A DNA stretch of 23,311 nt from an uncultured Clostridia bacterium. Its GTDB lineage: Bacteria > Bacillota > Clostridia > Christensenellales > UBA1242. Position 1 is the stretch's first letter, and every line of letters begins with the position of its first letter. Below, piece by piece: positions 8,910 through 16,309 of the stretch. The translations under genes and the position numbers were made by a program. The notes under the pieces are model-generated. The model was not told the DNA's origin, did not search any database, and saw only the letters and a list, made by a program, of their open reading frames with translations. The stretch spans positions 1 through 23,311 of the forward strand of contig CALCWV010000068.1 in the NCBI GenBank assembly GCA_937907645.1. Reading direction: 5' to 3'.

Positions 8910-11348
8910 ATGAGTTTATCTAGTCTATTAGATATTGAAGGCGGAATTAGATCATTCTTCTCAAGCCTATCAGTATCATTATCATTTAATTTAATGTTTA
9001 TTATCGGACTTTCAATAGAGGCCGCAATTATTTTATTCTTTGTAATTAAGTCGTTGTTCGCATATGAGATGAGGGCAACAAGAGCTCTTGACAAATTGAA
9101 CAAATGGCTATTTGTTAACAAAAAGTTGACCACAGAAAATATCAAGGAATTTACAAACCTTGTAAAGAAAGGGCCAAAGAGATTATCATATAACTGGCAG
9201 CAATATATTCTTTACAGAGAAAAAGCTCCTTCACAATATATGACAATTGAAAATATTGTTGACAAGCCACTTAGAGCTAGCTCATATGATTCAAATATCA
9301 AGAACTTGGGAATTTTCTCATATATTTTCTCAGCAATTATGTTCTTACTTGGGCTTGCTCACAGCGGAGCTGGTGAAACTGTTTTAAATACATATTTAAT
9401 GATTGTTGCTGTTTCTGTTCCATTTATCATGCTTCTTATGTATGGAATTGCAAAAATGAGCTTGACAGCAAGAAAACATTCTAACCTAGATAACTTGTAT
9501 CAAAACTTACACTTATTCCAAAGATTTATCGATAACGCTTGTGTAGATCTTCCACAATTTATTGACTTCACATTGTTATTCTCACCAGAAGAGATTGAGA
9601 AGGGAATCCCAGCTCTTAGAGAATTCTTGGAAAGCAGAGCAAGAAAAGAGAAAGAAGAATTCGACAGAGCTAGAAGAGAAATGGTTGAATATGAAAAATA
9701 TGACTTTGAAAAGGCAGGAGTTGATGGATCTAACATCCTTGACAGAGCTATGAGAGAATCTGAATCATATTTAAATAACAAGAACAAGACTCTTGCAAAG
9801 ATTTCTCAAATCGAAGCATCTTTAGAATCACTCAAGAAAAACTTTGATAATATTCAAAAAGACTTCCAAAGAAAGATGCAAATTTCTAAGGAAAATATAG
9901 ATAGATTAAGACAATCTCAAGAAGAAACAACAAGCAGAATTGAGAGTAACTACTTAAGAAAACAACAAACAGCCGAACTTGCTAAGCAAGAGAAGGAAGA
10001 GGCAGATTTCGAACAACAAAAGAGAAGATATCTTGTTGAAAAGAATGATTGCGAAGAAGAAATTAAAGCTCTTAATGCTGAGCTTGATAGCGGAAAACTT
10101 CAAGCAGAGAAAGCTATGCTTGCTGAATATCAAACATTCTATACAAGAATCTGTAAGAAAGCAGAAGAAAATGTTGATAGCGACATGAGAGAAGAACTTT
10201 CAAGTTTAAAGCAAACATCTGAAAGCACAGAAGAAAACCTTGTTCAAGCAGAAACGCTAATTAAGAGATTGGAAGATGAAAACTTAACTCTTAGAAGAAA
10301 ACTTGAGAGCGGAAATGTTCAAATTGATAAAGTTATAACACAAATTCCTGTAAAGAGAGAAGAAAAGCCAGCTGAAAAAGCTGAGCCAAAGCCAGCCCCA
10401 GTTAAAGAAACTGTCGTAGCACCAGTAGCTCAGCCAACTGAAGAAGAACATTCATTCGATGAGCCAACTGTTTATCCAGATCTTAGCGAAGAAAGACCTG
10501 TTGCAACAGAGACTGCACCTAAAGTAAAAGATGAGGTTACTCCTGAAGTAAAAATAGAAGTTGCTGCTACTGATGAAGTTAAACCTGAAGAATATGGTTT
10601 TGACGATGCGAAGGAAGTTGAATATGATATCCCTGAAGAAAATGTTGAAGTGAAGGTTGAAGAGCCGGCTGTAGAGGAAACACCTGTCCCAACTGAAGAC
10701 GAACACGAAACTGTCGAAGACAAAGAGGATGAGAACAAAGAAGGACCAGCCTACGAGTACGAAGAAGAACCTGAGGAGGGAGAAGAACCTCCTGTCGAGG
10801 AAGAGCCTGAAGAGACAGATGAAGTTGAAGCTGAGCCTGTTGAAAAGAAAAAGAGAGGTCGTCCAGTAGGATCAACAAAAGCTAAAGCTCAAGAAGAGAA
10901 GCGTGGCAGAGGTCGTCCAAGAAAAGAAGCTACTGAAGCTAAAGAGAAGCGTGGCAGAGGAAGACCTGTTGGCTCAACAAAAAAAGTTAATAGCCCTTCA
11001 GTAAAAAGCAGAGCAAAAGCTAAGAAAGCAAATAGCGAAACTGAAGAGAAGCGTGGCAGAGGAAGACCAAGAAAGGATGAACAAATTGAAAAAATTAGTT
11101 CAAAAATAAAGGCCGAAGAAAAGAAAGCTGAGCTTGCAAAGAAGAATGCAAACAATGAACTCAATGAAGCAATCAGAGGAATCGATGATGCATCAAAGAA
11201 GGAAATGGAAAGACAAAGATTGATCTCAGAGATTGAGGAACTTCGCAAAAAGACTGTCAATGCAGACGAGTCATCTCCAGAAGAGCTTGAAAATATCAGC
11301 CATCAAGTTGAAGAATTATTAAATAAAATTCAACAATTAGAAGATTAA
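8910..11348 (+). CDS. Membrane-anchored coiled-coil protein with four AT-hooks, 812 aa
   Basis: Parts in order: hydrophobic segments at about residues 27-50, 133-151 and 158-180, all probable membrane spans; a long charged coiled coil at about 225-480; a Pro/Glu/Val-rich acidic linker at about 480-645; four AT-hook cores (RGRP at 649-652, and RGRGRP ending at 670, 686 and 720) embedded in Lys-rich sequence; and a final coiled coil to the end. AT-hooks bind the minor groove of AT-rich DNA, so the layout suggests a protein in the membrane with a long arm reaching the nucleoid. That role is inferred; I know no named family with this architecture. The ATG is supported by AAAGGAG seven bases upstream. 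The gene stands alone between two terminators. Arginine is mostly AGA, but CGT appears in the hooks. Confidence 0.9.
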   Translation: MSLSSLLDIEGGIRSFFSSLSVSLSFNLMFIIGLSIEAAIILFFVIKSLFAYEMRATRALDKLNKWLFVNKKLTTENIKEFTNLVKKGPKRLSYNWQQYILYREKAPSQYMTIENIVDKPLRASSYDSNIKNLGIFSYIFSAIMFLLGLAHSGAGETVLNTYLMIVAVSVPFIMLLMYGIAKMSLTARKHSNLDNLYQNLHLFQRFIDNACVDLPQFIDFTLLFSPEEIEKGIPALREFLESRARKEKEEFDRARREMVEYEKYDFEKAGVDGSNILDRAMRESESYLNNKNKTLAKISQIEASLESLKKNFDNIQKDFQRKMQISKENIDRLRQSQEETTSRIESNYLRKQQTAELAKQEKEEADFEQQKRRYLVEKNDCEEEIKALNAELDSGKLQAEKAMLAEYQTFYTRICKKAEENVDSDMREELSSLKQTSESTEENLVQAETLIKRLEDENLTLRRKLESGNVQIDKVITQIPVKREEKPAEKAEPKPAPVKETVVAPVAQPTEEEHSFDEPTVYPDLSEERPVATETAPKVKDEVTPEVKIEVAATDEVKPEEYGFDDAKEVEYDIPEENVEVKVEEPAVEETPVPTEDEHETVEDKEDENKEGPAYEYEEEPEEGEEPPVEEEPEETDEVEAEPVEKKKRGRPVGSTKAKAQEEKRGRGRPRKEATEAKEKRGRGRPVGSTKKVNSPSVKSRAKAKKANSETEEKRGRGRPRKDEQIEKISSKIKAEEKKAELAKKNANNELNEAIRGIDDASKKEMERQRLISEIEELRKKTVNADESSPEELENISHQVEELLNKIQQLED

Positions 11349-11355
11349 AAAAAAG

Positions 11356-11380
11356 AGGATTGGAAACAATCCTTTTTTTT
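11356..11380 (+). terminator. Intrinsic terminator after the AT-hook gene
   Basis: AGGATTG (11356-11362), GAAA tetraloop, CAATCCT (11367-11373), then a T run to 11380. Flanking A and T runs extend the stem. Confidence 0.88.
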
Positions 11381-11519
11381 ATTTATAAAACAATCAAAAC
11401 TTGTGGCGACTTTTCCACAAAGATAACGACAAAAATATTTTTTGCACGCAAGTTGATTCTTGTATTAAGAATATCAAAAAAATATAGGAATATACTATTA
11501 GTAGATAATTGGAGTGGAC

Positions 11520-12314
11520 ATGCCTATATTTTTCGCGGTAATTATTTTAGGATTAATTCAAGGACTGACTGAGTTTTTGCCTGTGTCATCAAGCGGACAC
11601 CTCGTCCTTTTTAGTAGACTTTTTGGAGTTGAGGAAAGTCTTTTTGTCAGCATAATTCTTCATGTTGCCACTCTTCTGTCAATTATTGTTGTATTTCGCA
11701 AAAAGATATGGTATTATCTTCGTCATCCGCTCTGCGACGACTGCAAAAAACTTGTTGTGGCGACAATTCCGACTTGCATCATTGTTTTAATTTTGATGCC
11801 TATAGTCAACAAATCCTTCGAGGGAAATTTTCTGCCAATCTGTTTTATGCTAACTGCCGTCCTTTTGACCACGACAAACTTATTATTTATGAAAAAGAAA
11901 GACGTTCCATATCAAAAGAAAATAACAGATGGATTTGATATTTCATATAAGCAAGCAATCATCATGGGAATTTCACAGGGACTTGCGATTTTTCCAGGAA
12001 TTTCAAGATCGGGTTCAACAATTTGCGGTGGAATAATTTCGGACGCTGAGAGAGAGGATGTAGCAGAGTTCTCCTTTCTCATGAGCATCCCAATCATTCT
12101 GCTTTCCCTTGTCAAAGAGCTTTATGAACTTATTTTTGAAGCGAGAACTTTCTCTGTTGATGTTCCAGGACTAATAGTTGGCTCTATTTTTGCCTTTTTG
12201 GTAGGCGTTTTCTCAATAAAATTTATGATAAAGCTCACAAAAAAACTAAACTTTATTTGGTTTGCAATTTATCTCGTAGGGATTTCAATCGCATCATATT
12301 TTATACTTTTCTAA
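11520..12314 (+). CDS. uppP: Undecaprenyl-diphosphate phosphatase UppP/BacA
   Basis: This integral membrane enzyme removes a phosphate from undecaprenyl diphosphate, regenerating the lipid carrier for peptidoglycan and other wall polymers; family members also give bacitracin tolerance. Both family signatures are present: LTEFLPVSSSGHL (about residues 16-28) and PGISRSGST (159-167). Several hydrophobic spans fill the rest, and the length (264 aa) is normal. The start was placed at the ATG at 11520 because GGAG (11511-11514) lies five bases upstream; a GTG two codons earlier overlaps that site and is less likely. A TATACT at 11491-11496 may be its -10, but no good -35 is seen. It ends 64 bp before holB, which has its own promoter. 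Confidence 0.95.
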   Translation: MPIFFAVIILGLIQGLTEFLPVSSSGHLVLFSRLFGVEESLFVSIILHVATLLSIIVVFRKKIWYYLRHPLCDDCKKLVVATIPTCIIVLILMPIVNKSFEGNFLPICFMLTAVLLTTTNLLFMKKKDVPYQKKITDGFDISYKQAIIMGISQGLAIFPGISRSGSTICGGIISDAEREDVAEFSFLMSIPIILLSLVKELYELIFEARTFSVDVPGLIVGSIFAFLVGVFSIKFMIKLTKKLNFIWFAIYLVGISIASYFILF

Positions 12315-12343
12315 TTTAAACTCTTCTATATTAAAAATATCAT

Positions 12344-12378
12344 TTTACAAAAAGACAATTATGTGTTAAAATATAGCT
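12344..12378 (+). promoter_or_regulatory. Promoter of holB placing +1 on the start codon
   Basis: TTTACA (12344-12349), a 17-nt spacer, and an extended -10, TGT-TAAAAT (12364-12372), followed by exactly six bases and the ATG. There is no Shine-Dalgarno site. This is the same geometry as before addB and predicts a leaderless mRNA. Confidence 0.65.
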
Positions 12379-13335
12379 ATGATAAAAGATATTTTGCAGG
12401 GAAGAGAGGAATTTAAGAAAATCTTAGAAGATATTCGAGAGGGAAGACAAGCTCACTCATATCTTTTTATTTCCAATGATTCTTTCACGGCAAAGGAGTT
12501 TTCAAGACTTGTTGCCCAAGCTTTATTATGTCCAAAGATGTGCGGGAAGTGTGAAAATTGCATAAAGTTTGAAAGTGAACATCCTGATGTAAAATATTTT
12601 CCAAGGAAAAATCAGCTTTTAGTTGAAGATAGCAACTATATTGTAGACGAAAGCTTTGTTAAACCAATATTTGCGGACAACAAGATTTTTATCATTGATG
12701 ATTTTGATAAATCAACAACTGAGGCGCAAAACAAGCTTCTAAAAGTTTTGGAAGAGCCAAACAGCAATATGTATTATCTTTTGTCGACATCAAACATTGA
12801 GAACGTTTTGCCCACAATAAAGTCAAGGTGCTTCAAAGTTGAGATTGGGGCTTTTGATAAGAGCGAAATTGAGAAGGAATTAGTTGGTCTTGACCGCGAC
12901 ACCAAAGAGATCGCGCTTGCACTTGGAAATGGATATCTTGGAAAGACAATTGAACTTTCAAAAAAGAAAAATTTAGGAGATGTCTTTATGCTGAGTACAA
13001 GTATAATCTGCAAACTGAAGTCTAGTAAAGATGTGCTTGTTTATAGTAAAAAAATTATGGACAACAAAGATGATATTCAGTTCATTTTTGAGATACTTTC
13101 TATGATAATGGAAGATTTGATTGCTATAAAAACCAAGCATAAGGATTTAGTTCGTTTAAAATATATTGAGAATGAGCTTAGTCAAGTCGCAGACGAATAT
13201 TCAATGCGCTGCATCACTGAGATTGAAAAACTAATAAGAAAAGATATGAAAGAAATGAAATTTTTTACAAACACTACGCTGGTTGTAGACAATTTCCTAA
13301 TGAACATGTTGGAGGTTAAATATTTATGCAGATAG
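12379..13335 (+). CDS. holB: DNA polymerase III subunit delta' (clamp loader)
   Basis: Delta' is part of the clamp-loader complex that places the beta clamp on primed DNA. The protein has the family's zinc-binding cysteines C51-x3-C55-x2-C58-x2-C61, the segment LLKVLEEP (120-127), and the SRC motif (149-151) that contacts a neighbouring subunit's ATP site. The normal P-loop after the first beta strand is absent: HSYLF is followed by ISNDSFTAKEF, so this subunit probably does not hydrolyse ATP. The length (318 aa) is usual. It overlaps ricT by 10 nt; holB followed by ricT (yaaT) is an order known from Bacillus, which supports the call. Confidence 0.92.
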   Translation: MIKDILQGREEFKKILEDIREGRQAHSYLFISNDSFTAKEFSRLVAQALLCPKMCGKCENCIKFESEHPDVKYFPRKNQLLVEDSNYIVDESFVKPIFADNKIFIIDDFDKSTTEAQNKLLKVLEEPNSNMYYLLSTSNIENVLPTIKSRCFKVEIGAFDKSEIEKELVGLDRDTKEIALALGNGYLGKTIELSKKKNLGDVFMLSTSIICKLKSSKDVLVYSKKIMDNKDDIQFIFEILSMIMEDLIAIKTKHKDLVRLKYIENELSQVADEYSMRCITEIEKLIRKDMKEMKFFTNTTLVVDNFLMNMLEVKYLCR

Positions 13336-14156
13336 AAGTGGTTGGTGTTAAATATAGACACAACAACAATACGTATAGCTTTAGTCCAAATGGGTTAAAA
13401 ATGAAAAAAGGTGACTACGTTTTAGTTGAATCCGAAAAGGGCAATGATATCGCAAGAGTTGTCGAAGAGGAAAAGACGATTGACGCCTCGACACTTGAAG
13501 AAGGATTAAAAAACGTCATTAAAATTGCAACTCTGGAAGAAGTTAAAAAAGCAGAAGAGAATGATAAAATTGCAAGCGGATATCTTGACGCAATAAGAAA
13601 AATTGTCAAAGAAATGGGCTTGGAGATGAAAGTTATTTCTATTGAGGGAAACTATGACCTTTCGAGAATCACAGTAAACTTTACTGCTGAAGATAGGGTT
13701 GATTTTAGAAATTTAGCAAAAAAACTTGCTGAAAAATATAAGACCAGAATTGAGCTTAGACAGATTGGGCCAAGAGACGCCGTTAGAGCAATGGGAGCAC
13801 TTGGAATGTGTGGGAAAGAGTGTTGCTGCTGTCAAGGATTTGGCGACTGTGAACATGTTTCAATAAAAATGGCAAAGAATCAAAACTTATCTCTCAACCC
13901 AACGGCGATAAGTGGGATCTGTGGCAAACTACTTTGCTGCTTGGCTTATGAAAATGATAACTATGTGGAAATCTTGAAGCAGATGCCAAAGATGAACTCC
14001 TATGTGGAAACGCCAGAAGGAAGAGGAAAAGTTGTATACAACGACTTACTAAACAAAAAAGTTAGCGTGAGACTTGAAAGGGAAAATATTTCTGAAATTA
14101 AGGATTTTGAAGTGGATAAACTCAAGATCGAAAAACACGCTGTTGAAAAGAACTAA
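13326..14156 (+). CDS. ricT: PSP1-domain protein RicT (YaaT)
   Basis: RicT acts with RicA and RicF in Bacillus as an iron-sulfur complex that helps RNase Y process mRNA and influences sporulation and competence. The conserved core is clear: a cysteine-rich stretch at 162-175 (C162, C166-C169, C175), SIKMAKNQNLSLNPT, then GICGKLLCC with C199, C204 and C205. The run of four consecutive cysteines at 166-169 is richer than the usual CGRxLCC as I remember it. The ATG lies inside the end of holB, and TGGAGGT nine bases upstream supports it. The gene ends one base before the trmN start codon, so holB, ricT and trmN form one transcription unit. Confidence 0.92.
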   Translation: MQIEVVGVKYRHNNNTYSFSPNGLKMKKGDYVLVESEKGNDIARVVEEEKTIDASTLEEGLKNVIKIATLEEVKKAEENDKIASGYLDAIRKIVKEMGLEMKVISIEGNYDLSRITVNFTAEDRVDFRNLAKKLAEKYKTRIELRQIGPRDAVRAMGALGMCGKECCCCQGFGDCEHVSIKMAKNQNLSLNPTAISGICGKLLCCLAYENDNYVEILKQMPKMNSYVETPEGRGKVVYNDLLNKKVSVRLERENISEIKDFEVDKLKIEKHAVEKN

Positions 14157-14157
14157 C

Positions 14158-14883
14158 ATGGATGTTAAATTAGAAAAAGACGAGAGAATTGAAGATTTAC
14201 AGTGTGAGGGGTTGAGGATTATACAAAATAAAAACTTGTATACTTTCACCTCTGATTCTGTCGTCCTTGCCAACTTTGTTAAACTAAAGAAAAGTGAAAT
14301 TGCAGTGGAGATCGGTGCGGGGAGCGGAGTGATCTCAATTCTTCTGACTAAGAAGCAGCCTTGCAAAAAGATATTTGGATTAGAAATGCAAACTGATCTT
14401 TTCAATATGGCAACAAAGAGTGTAAAGCTAAATGATATAAATAACATTTTTATGTATAATGACAAGGTTCAAAATCATAAAAGTTATATAGAGAATGGAA
14501 GCGTCGATGTCGTCTTTTCAAATCCTCCATATAAGCGTGAGGGATCTGCGGAGCTTAATGAAAACGAGAGCCGTGCAATCGCTAGACACGAGAAAAATCT
14601 TCCGCTCAAAGATTTAGTAAAATCTGCGAGCGACATGCTAAAATTCGGGGGCAGATTTTATGTGGTCTATGACGCTGACAGATGCTGCGAACTTATCCAT
14701 GAGATGATGCTATGCAAGATCGAACCTAAGAGAATGTTTTTCACAGAAAATGGGAAAGGCAAACATATCTTAGTTGTATTTGAAGGCGTTAAGGGCGGAA
14801 AACATGGAGTAAGTGTGTTGCCAAACCTAATAACAAATGACAAGGACGGAAACTACATTCACGAGCTTCAAAGTCGAAGATAA
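14158..14883 (+). CDS. trmN: tRNA1(Val) adenine-N6 methyltransferase-like (TrmN6/YabB)
   Basis: This is a class I SAM-dependent methyltransferase. The SAM-binding motif VEIGAGSG is at 50-57 and the N6-adenine signature NPPY at 122-125, followed by the basic KREGSA segment usual in the YabB/TrmN6 group. In E. coli TrmN6 methylates A37 of a valine tRNA; the same target here is inferred from family and from synteny with ricT (yaaT-yabA-yabB in Bacillus). The start at 14158, one base after the ricT stop, gives the expected N-terminus (ERIEDLQCEGLRIIQ). An upstream in-frame start at 14074 would overlap ricT by 83 nt and adds no conserved sequence. The ribosome-binding site is weak (AAAAGAA), suggesting coupling to ricT. 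Confidence 0.88.
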   Translation: MDVKLEKDERIEDLQCEGLRIIQNKNLYTFTSDSVVLANFVKLKKSEIAVEIGAGSGVISILLTKKQPCKKIFGLEMQTDLFNMATKSVKLNDINNIFMYNDKVQNHKSYIENGSVDVVFSNPPYKREGSAELNENESRAIARHEKNLPLKDLVKSASDMLKFGGRFYVVYDADRCCELIHEMMLCKIEPKRMFFTENGKGKHILVVFEGVKGGKHGVSVLPNLITNDKDGNYIHELQSRR

Positions 14884-14923
14884 ATTATTGTCTTTAAAAT
14901 ATGAAGAGTTAAAAATTTAAGGG

Positions 14924-14952
14924 AAACAAACACTTTTGATGTTTGTTTTTTA
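14924..14952 (+). terminator. Terminator of the holB-ricT-trmN unit
   Basis: AAACAAACA (14924-14932) pairs with TGTTTGTTT (14940-14948) around a seven-base loop, then further T residues. It closes the operon 40 bp after the trmN stop. Confidence 0.8.
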
Positions 14953-14996
14953 ATTTAACCCTATTTTCCGTGATTTACTAAAATTATTTTTCTATA

Positions 14997-15139
14997 TGCT
15001 ATGAACGATTTACGTTTTTTCACTCAGTGCCGTCCATTGACAGTAAGTTGCTCTGCTGCTTGTGTATATCTCAAAAATGTTATGAACGAAAGATATTTAT
15101 TTCTCAAATATCGCCCATTGATAGTATGCAGCATTGCTG
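14997..15139. repeat. Two imperfect copies of a ~62-nt element, 81 bp apart
   Basis: Copy 1 (14997-15058) and copy 2 (15078-15139) share the block TATGAACGA at one end, CCATTGA followed by AGTA and G in the middle, and GCTGC at the other end. The ~25 nt between the first two blocks differ greatly in sequence, yet copy 2 can form a hairpin there (GATATTT with AAATATC) and copy 1 a shorter one (CAC with GTG). The pair lies between the trmN terminator and the convergent spmB stop, filling an otherwise empty 200-bp gap. I do not recognise the element. A 72-codon ORF crosses both copies but has no ribosome-binding site and runs antisense into spmB. Confidence 0.6.
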
Positions 15140-15143
15140 CCAC

Positions 15144-15650
15144 CTACATAATTTTGCAGAGAAGACATGAAACGATTGCTCCGACAAGGGAAACAAACAG
15201 CGCAATTGGAATTGCATAGAGAAGTTTTTTAATCTTTGTTTGAGAGGTGTAGACGGTCGCAACATAGAAAATTGTTTCTGAGCATCCCATTACACAGCAC
15301 GCCGAGCGGGTGATATATGAATCAGCGCCATAAGTGCTGATTATATCCTTAATAATCGCAAGACTCCCTGAACCTGTAAAGGGACGAAGAATGATAAATT
15401 CGCAGAGTTCTTTCGGGATGCCCAGCATCACGAAAACGGGAGAGAGAAGATTGCTGATGAAAGCGGTCACTCCGCTAAGTTGCAGTAGTGAAACAGCGAT
15501 CATGATTGTTGCGATATATGGAAAAATATCAATCGCAAGCGGAATTGCTCCCTTTGCACCAGAGATAAAAGTCTGATAAGTGTTGACCTTCTTTCTGTAA
15601 CTGTAGGCAAAGACAAAAATAAATAATATTGGAAGAATAAAAACACTCAT
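15144..15650 (-). CDS. spmB: Spore maturation protein B-like membrane protein
   Basis: This belongs to the SpmB family of nucleoside-recognition (Gate) domain membrane proteins, known in Bacillus for dehydrating the spore core. It has several hydrophobic spans and two stretches typical of the family: RPFTGSGSL (89-97) and GCSETIFYV (122-130). The length (168 aa) is normal. Its ATG overlaps the spmA TGA in the form ATGA, so translation is coupled; the ribosome-binding region is only purine-rich. The stop lies next to the repeat pair, and I see no clear terminator after it. Many gut Clostridia keep spmAB whether or not they are known to form spores, so sporulation cannot be concluded. Confidence 0.92.
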   Translation of the reverse strand: MSVFILPILFIFVFAYSYRKKVNTYQTFISGAKGAIPLAIDIFPYIATIMIAVSLLQLSGVTAFISNLLSPVFVMLGIPKELCEFIILRPFTGSGSLAIIKDIISTYGADSYITRSACCVMGCSETIFYVATVYTSQTKIKKLLYAIPIALFVSLVGAIVSCLLCKIM

Positions 15651-16216
15651 TTCTTCTTCGCCTCGCGGATTTTGTTGCAGATAAGAGTTAGGATAATAGC
15701 GAGGGCTGTTGTAATGAAAGATGCAATGAGAGTGGGCAAAATTATGTCGGCAGCAGATGTGCTCCCAGCGGAAGAGCGAAGGCTTATAAGCGTACTTGGA
15801 AGCAGTTGCAACGAACTTGCATTGATAACCAGTAGCATGATTATTCCCGCGGTCGCATAGCCTGTCCCATCGTCCATTTTATTAATTGCTTTAATTGCGG
15901 AAGGAGTTGCCGCATTGCCTAAACCTAGCATGTTTGAGGAAATGTTGAGAGTGATTAGTTTTTCTACTTCAGGATCTTTTGTCTTGAAAAGTTTTCTAAT
16001 AATTGGACGGAGCAGCTTTGCGAGTTTTTCTCCAAGTCCGGATTTGTCAATAAGCTCTAGAAAGCCCATCCAGATGGCGTAGATTCCACATAATTCTATG
16101 CATAAAGTAAGTGACTTCGAAGACGCTGATATCATTTCACTCACAACTGATGAAGGATTTTTCACTAACAGCACGCACAGGGATGCTATCATCATGTAGA
16201 ACCAAATTCTATTCAT
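15647..16216 (-). CDS. spmA: Spore maturation protein A-like membrane protein
   Basis: SpmA is the partner of SpmB and carries the same Gate-type domain. The diagnostic segment GLGNAATP is at 98-105, preceded by hydrophobic spans near residues 3-20 and 37-55 and followed by spans near 123-140 and 155-180. The length (189 aa) is usual. The ATG at 16216 has no Shine-Dalgarno sequence; instead a TATACT -10-like hexamer ends five bases upstream, so the message may be leaderless. The gene diverges from tatD, with a 93-bp gap between them that carries both promoters. Confidence 0.92.
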   Translation of the reverse strand: MNRIWFYMMIASLCVLLVKNPSSVVSEMISASSKSLTLCIELCGIYAIWMGFLELIDKSGLGEKLAKLLRPIIRKLFKTKDPEVEKLITLNISSNMLGLGNAATPSAIKAINKMDDGTGYATAGIIMLLVINASSLQLLPSTLISLRSSAGSTSAADIILPTLIASFITTALAIILTLICNKIREAKKK

Positions 16217-16221
16217 ATTTC

Positions 16222-16227
16222 AGTATA
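16222..16227 (-). promoter_or_regulatory. Possible -10 element of spmAB, five bases before the ATG
   Basis: TATACT on the minus strand ends five bases from the spmA start codon. No good -35 is found at 16-18 nt spacing, so this rests on the hexamer, its position and the lack of a ribosome-binding site. Confidence 0.4.
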
Positions 16228-16260
16228 TGCTCTGTTTTTTGTAAAAATGAGGAGCTTGAC

Positions 16261-16290
16261 TTGACTAAAAATGGGTGAAGATGTTATAAT
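16261..16290 (+). promoter_or_regulatory. Promoter of tatD-rsmA
   Basis: TTGACT (16261-16266), an 18-nt spacer and TATAAT (16285-16290) with an extended TGT before it. A second TTGACT overlaps just upstream (16256-16261). The promoter precedes AAGAGG (16298-16303) and the ATG at 16310, and rules out the in-frame ATG at 16271, which would lie inside it. Confidence 0.75.
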
Positions 16291-16309
16291 AAAATGTAAG
16301 AGGTTTAAA

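Noticed and set aside
10452..11260. Several minus-strand ORFs opposite the AT-hook and acidic regions
   Set aside because: They are low-complexity shadows of the strongly biased coding strand and have no start signals.
14074..14157. N-terminal extension of TrmN into ricT
   Set aside because: It would overlap ricT by 83 nt in another frame and adds no family-conserved sequence.
15001..15219. 72-codon plus-strand ORF across the 81-bp repeat pair
   Set aside because: No ribosome-binding site, substitutions between the two units show no third-position bias, and the 3' part is antisense to spmB.
16271..16309. N-terminal extension of TatD from the upstream ATG
   Set aside because: The extension contains the -10 hexamer of the tatD promoter, and the internal ATG has a good ribosome-binding site.
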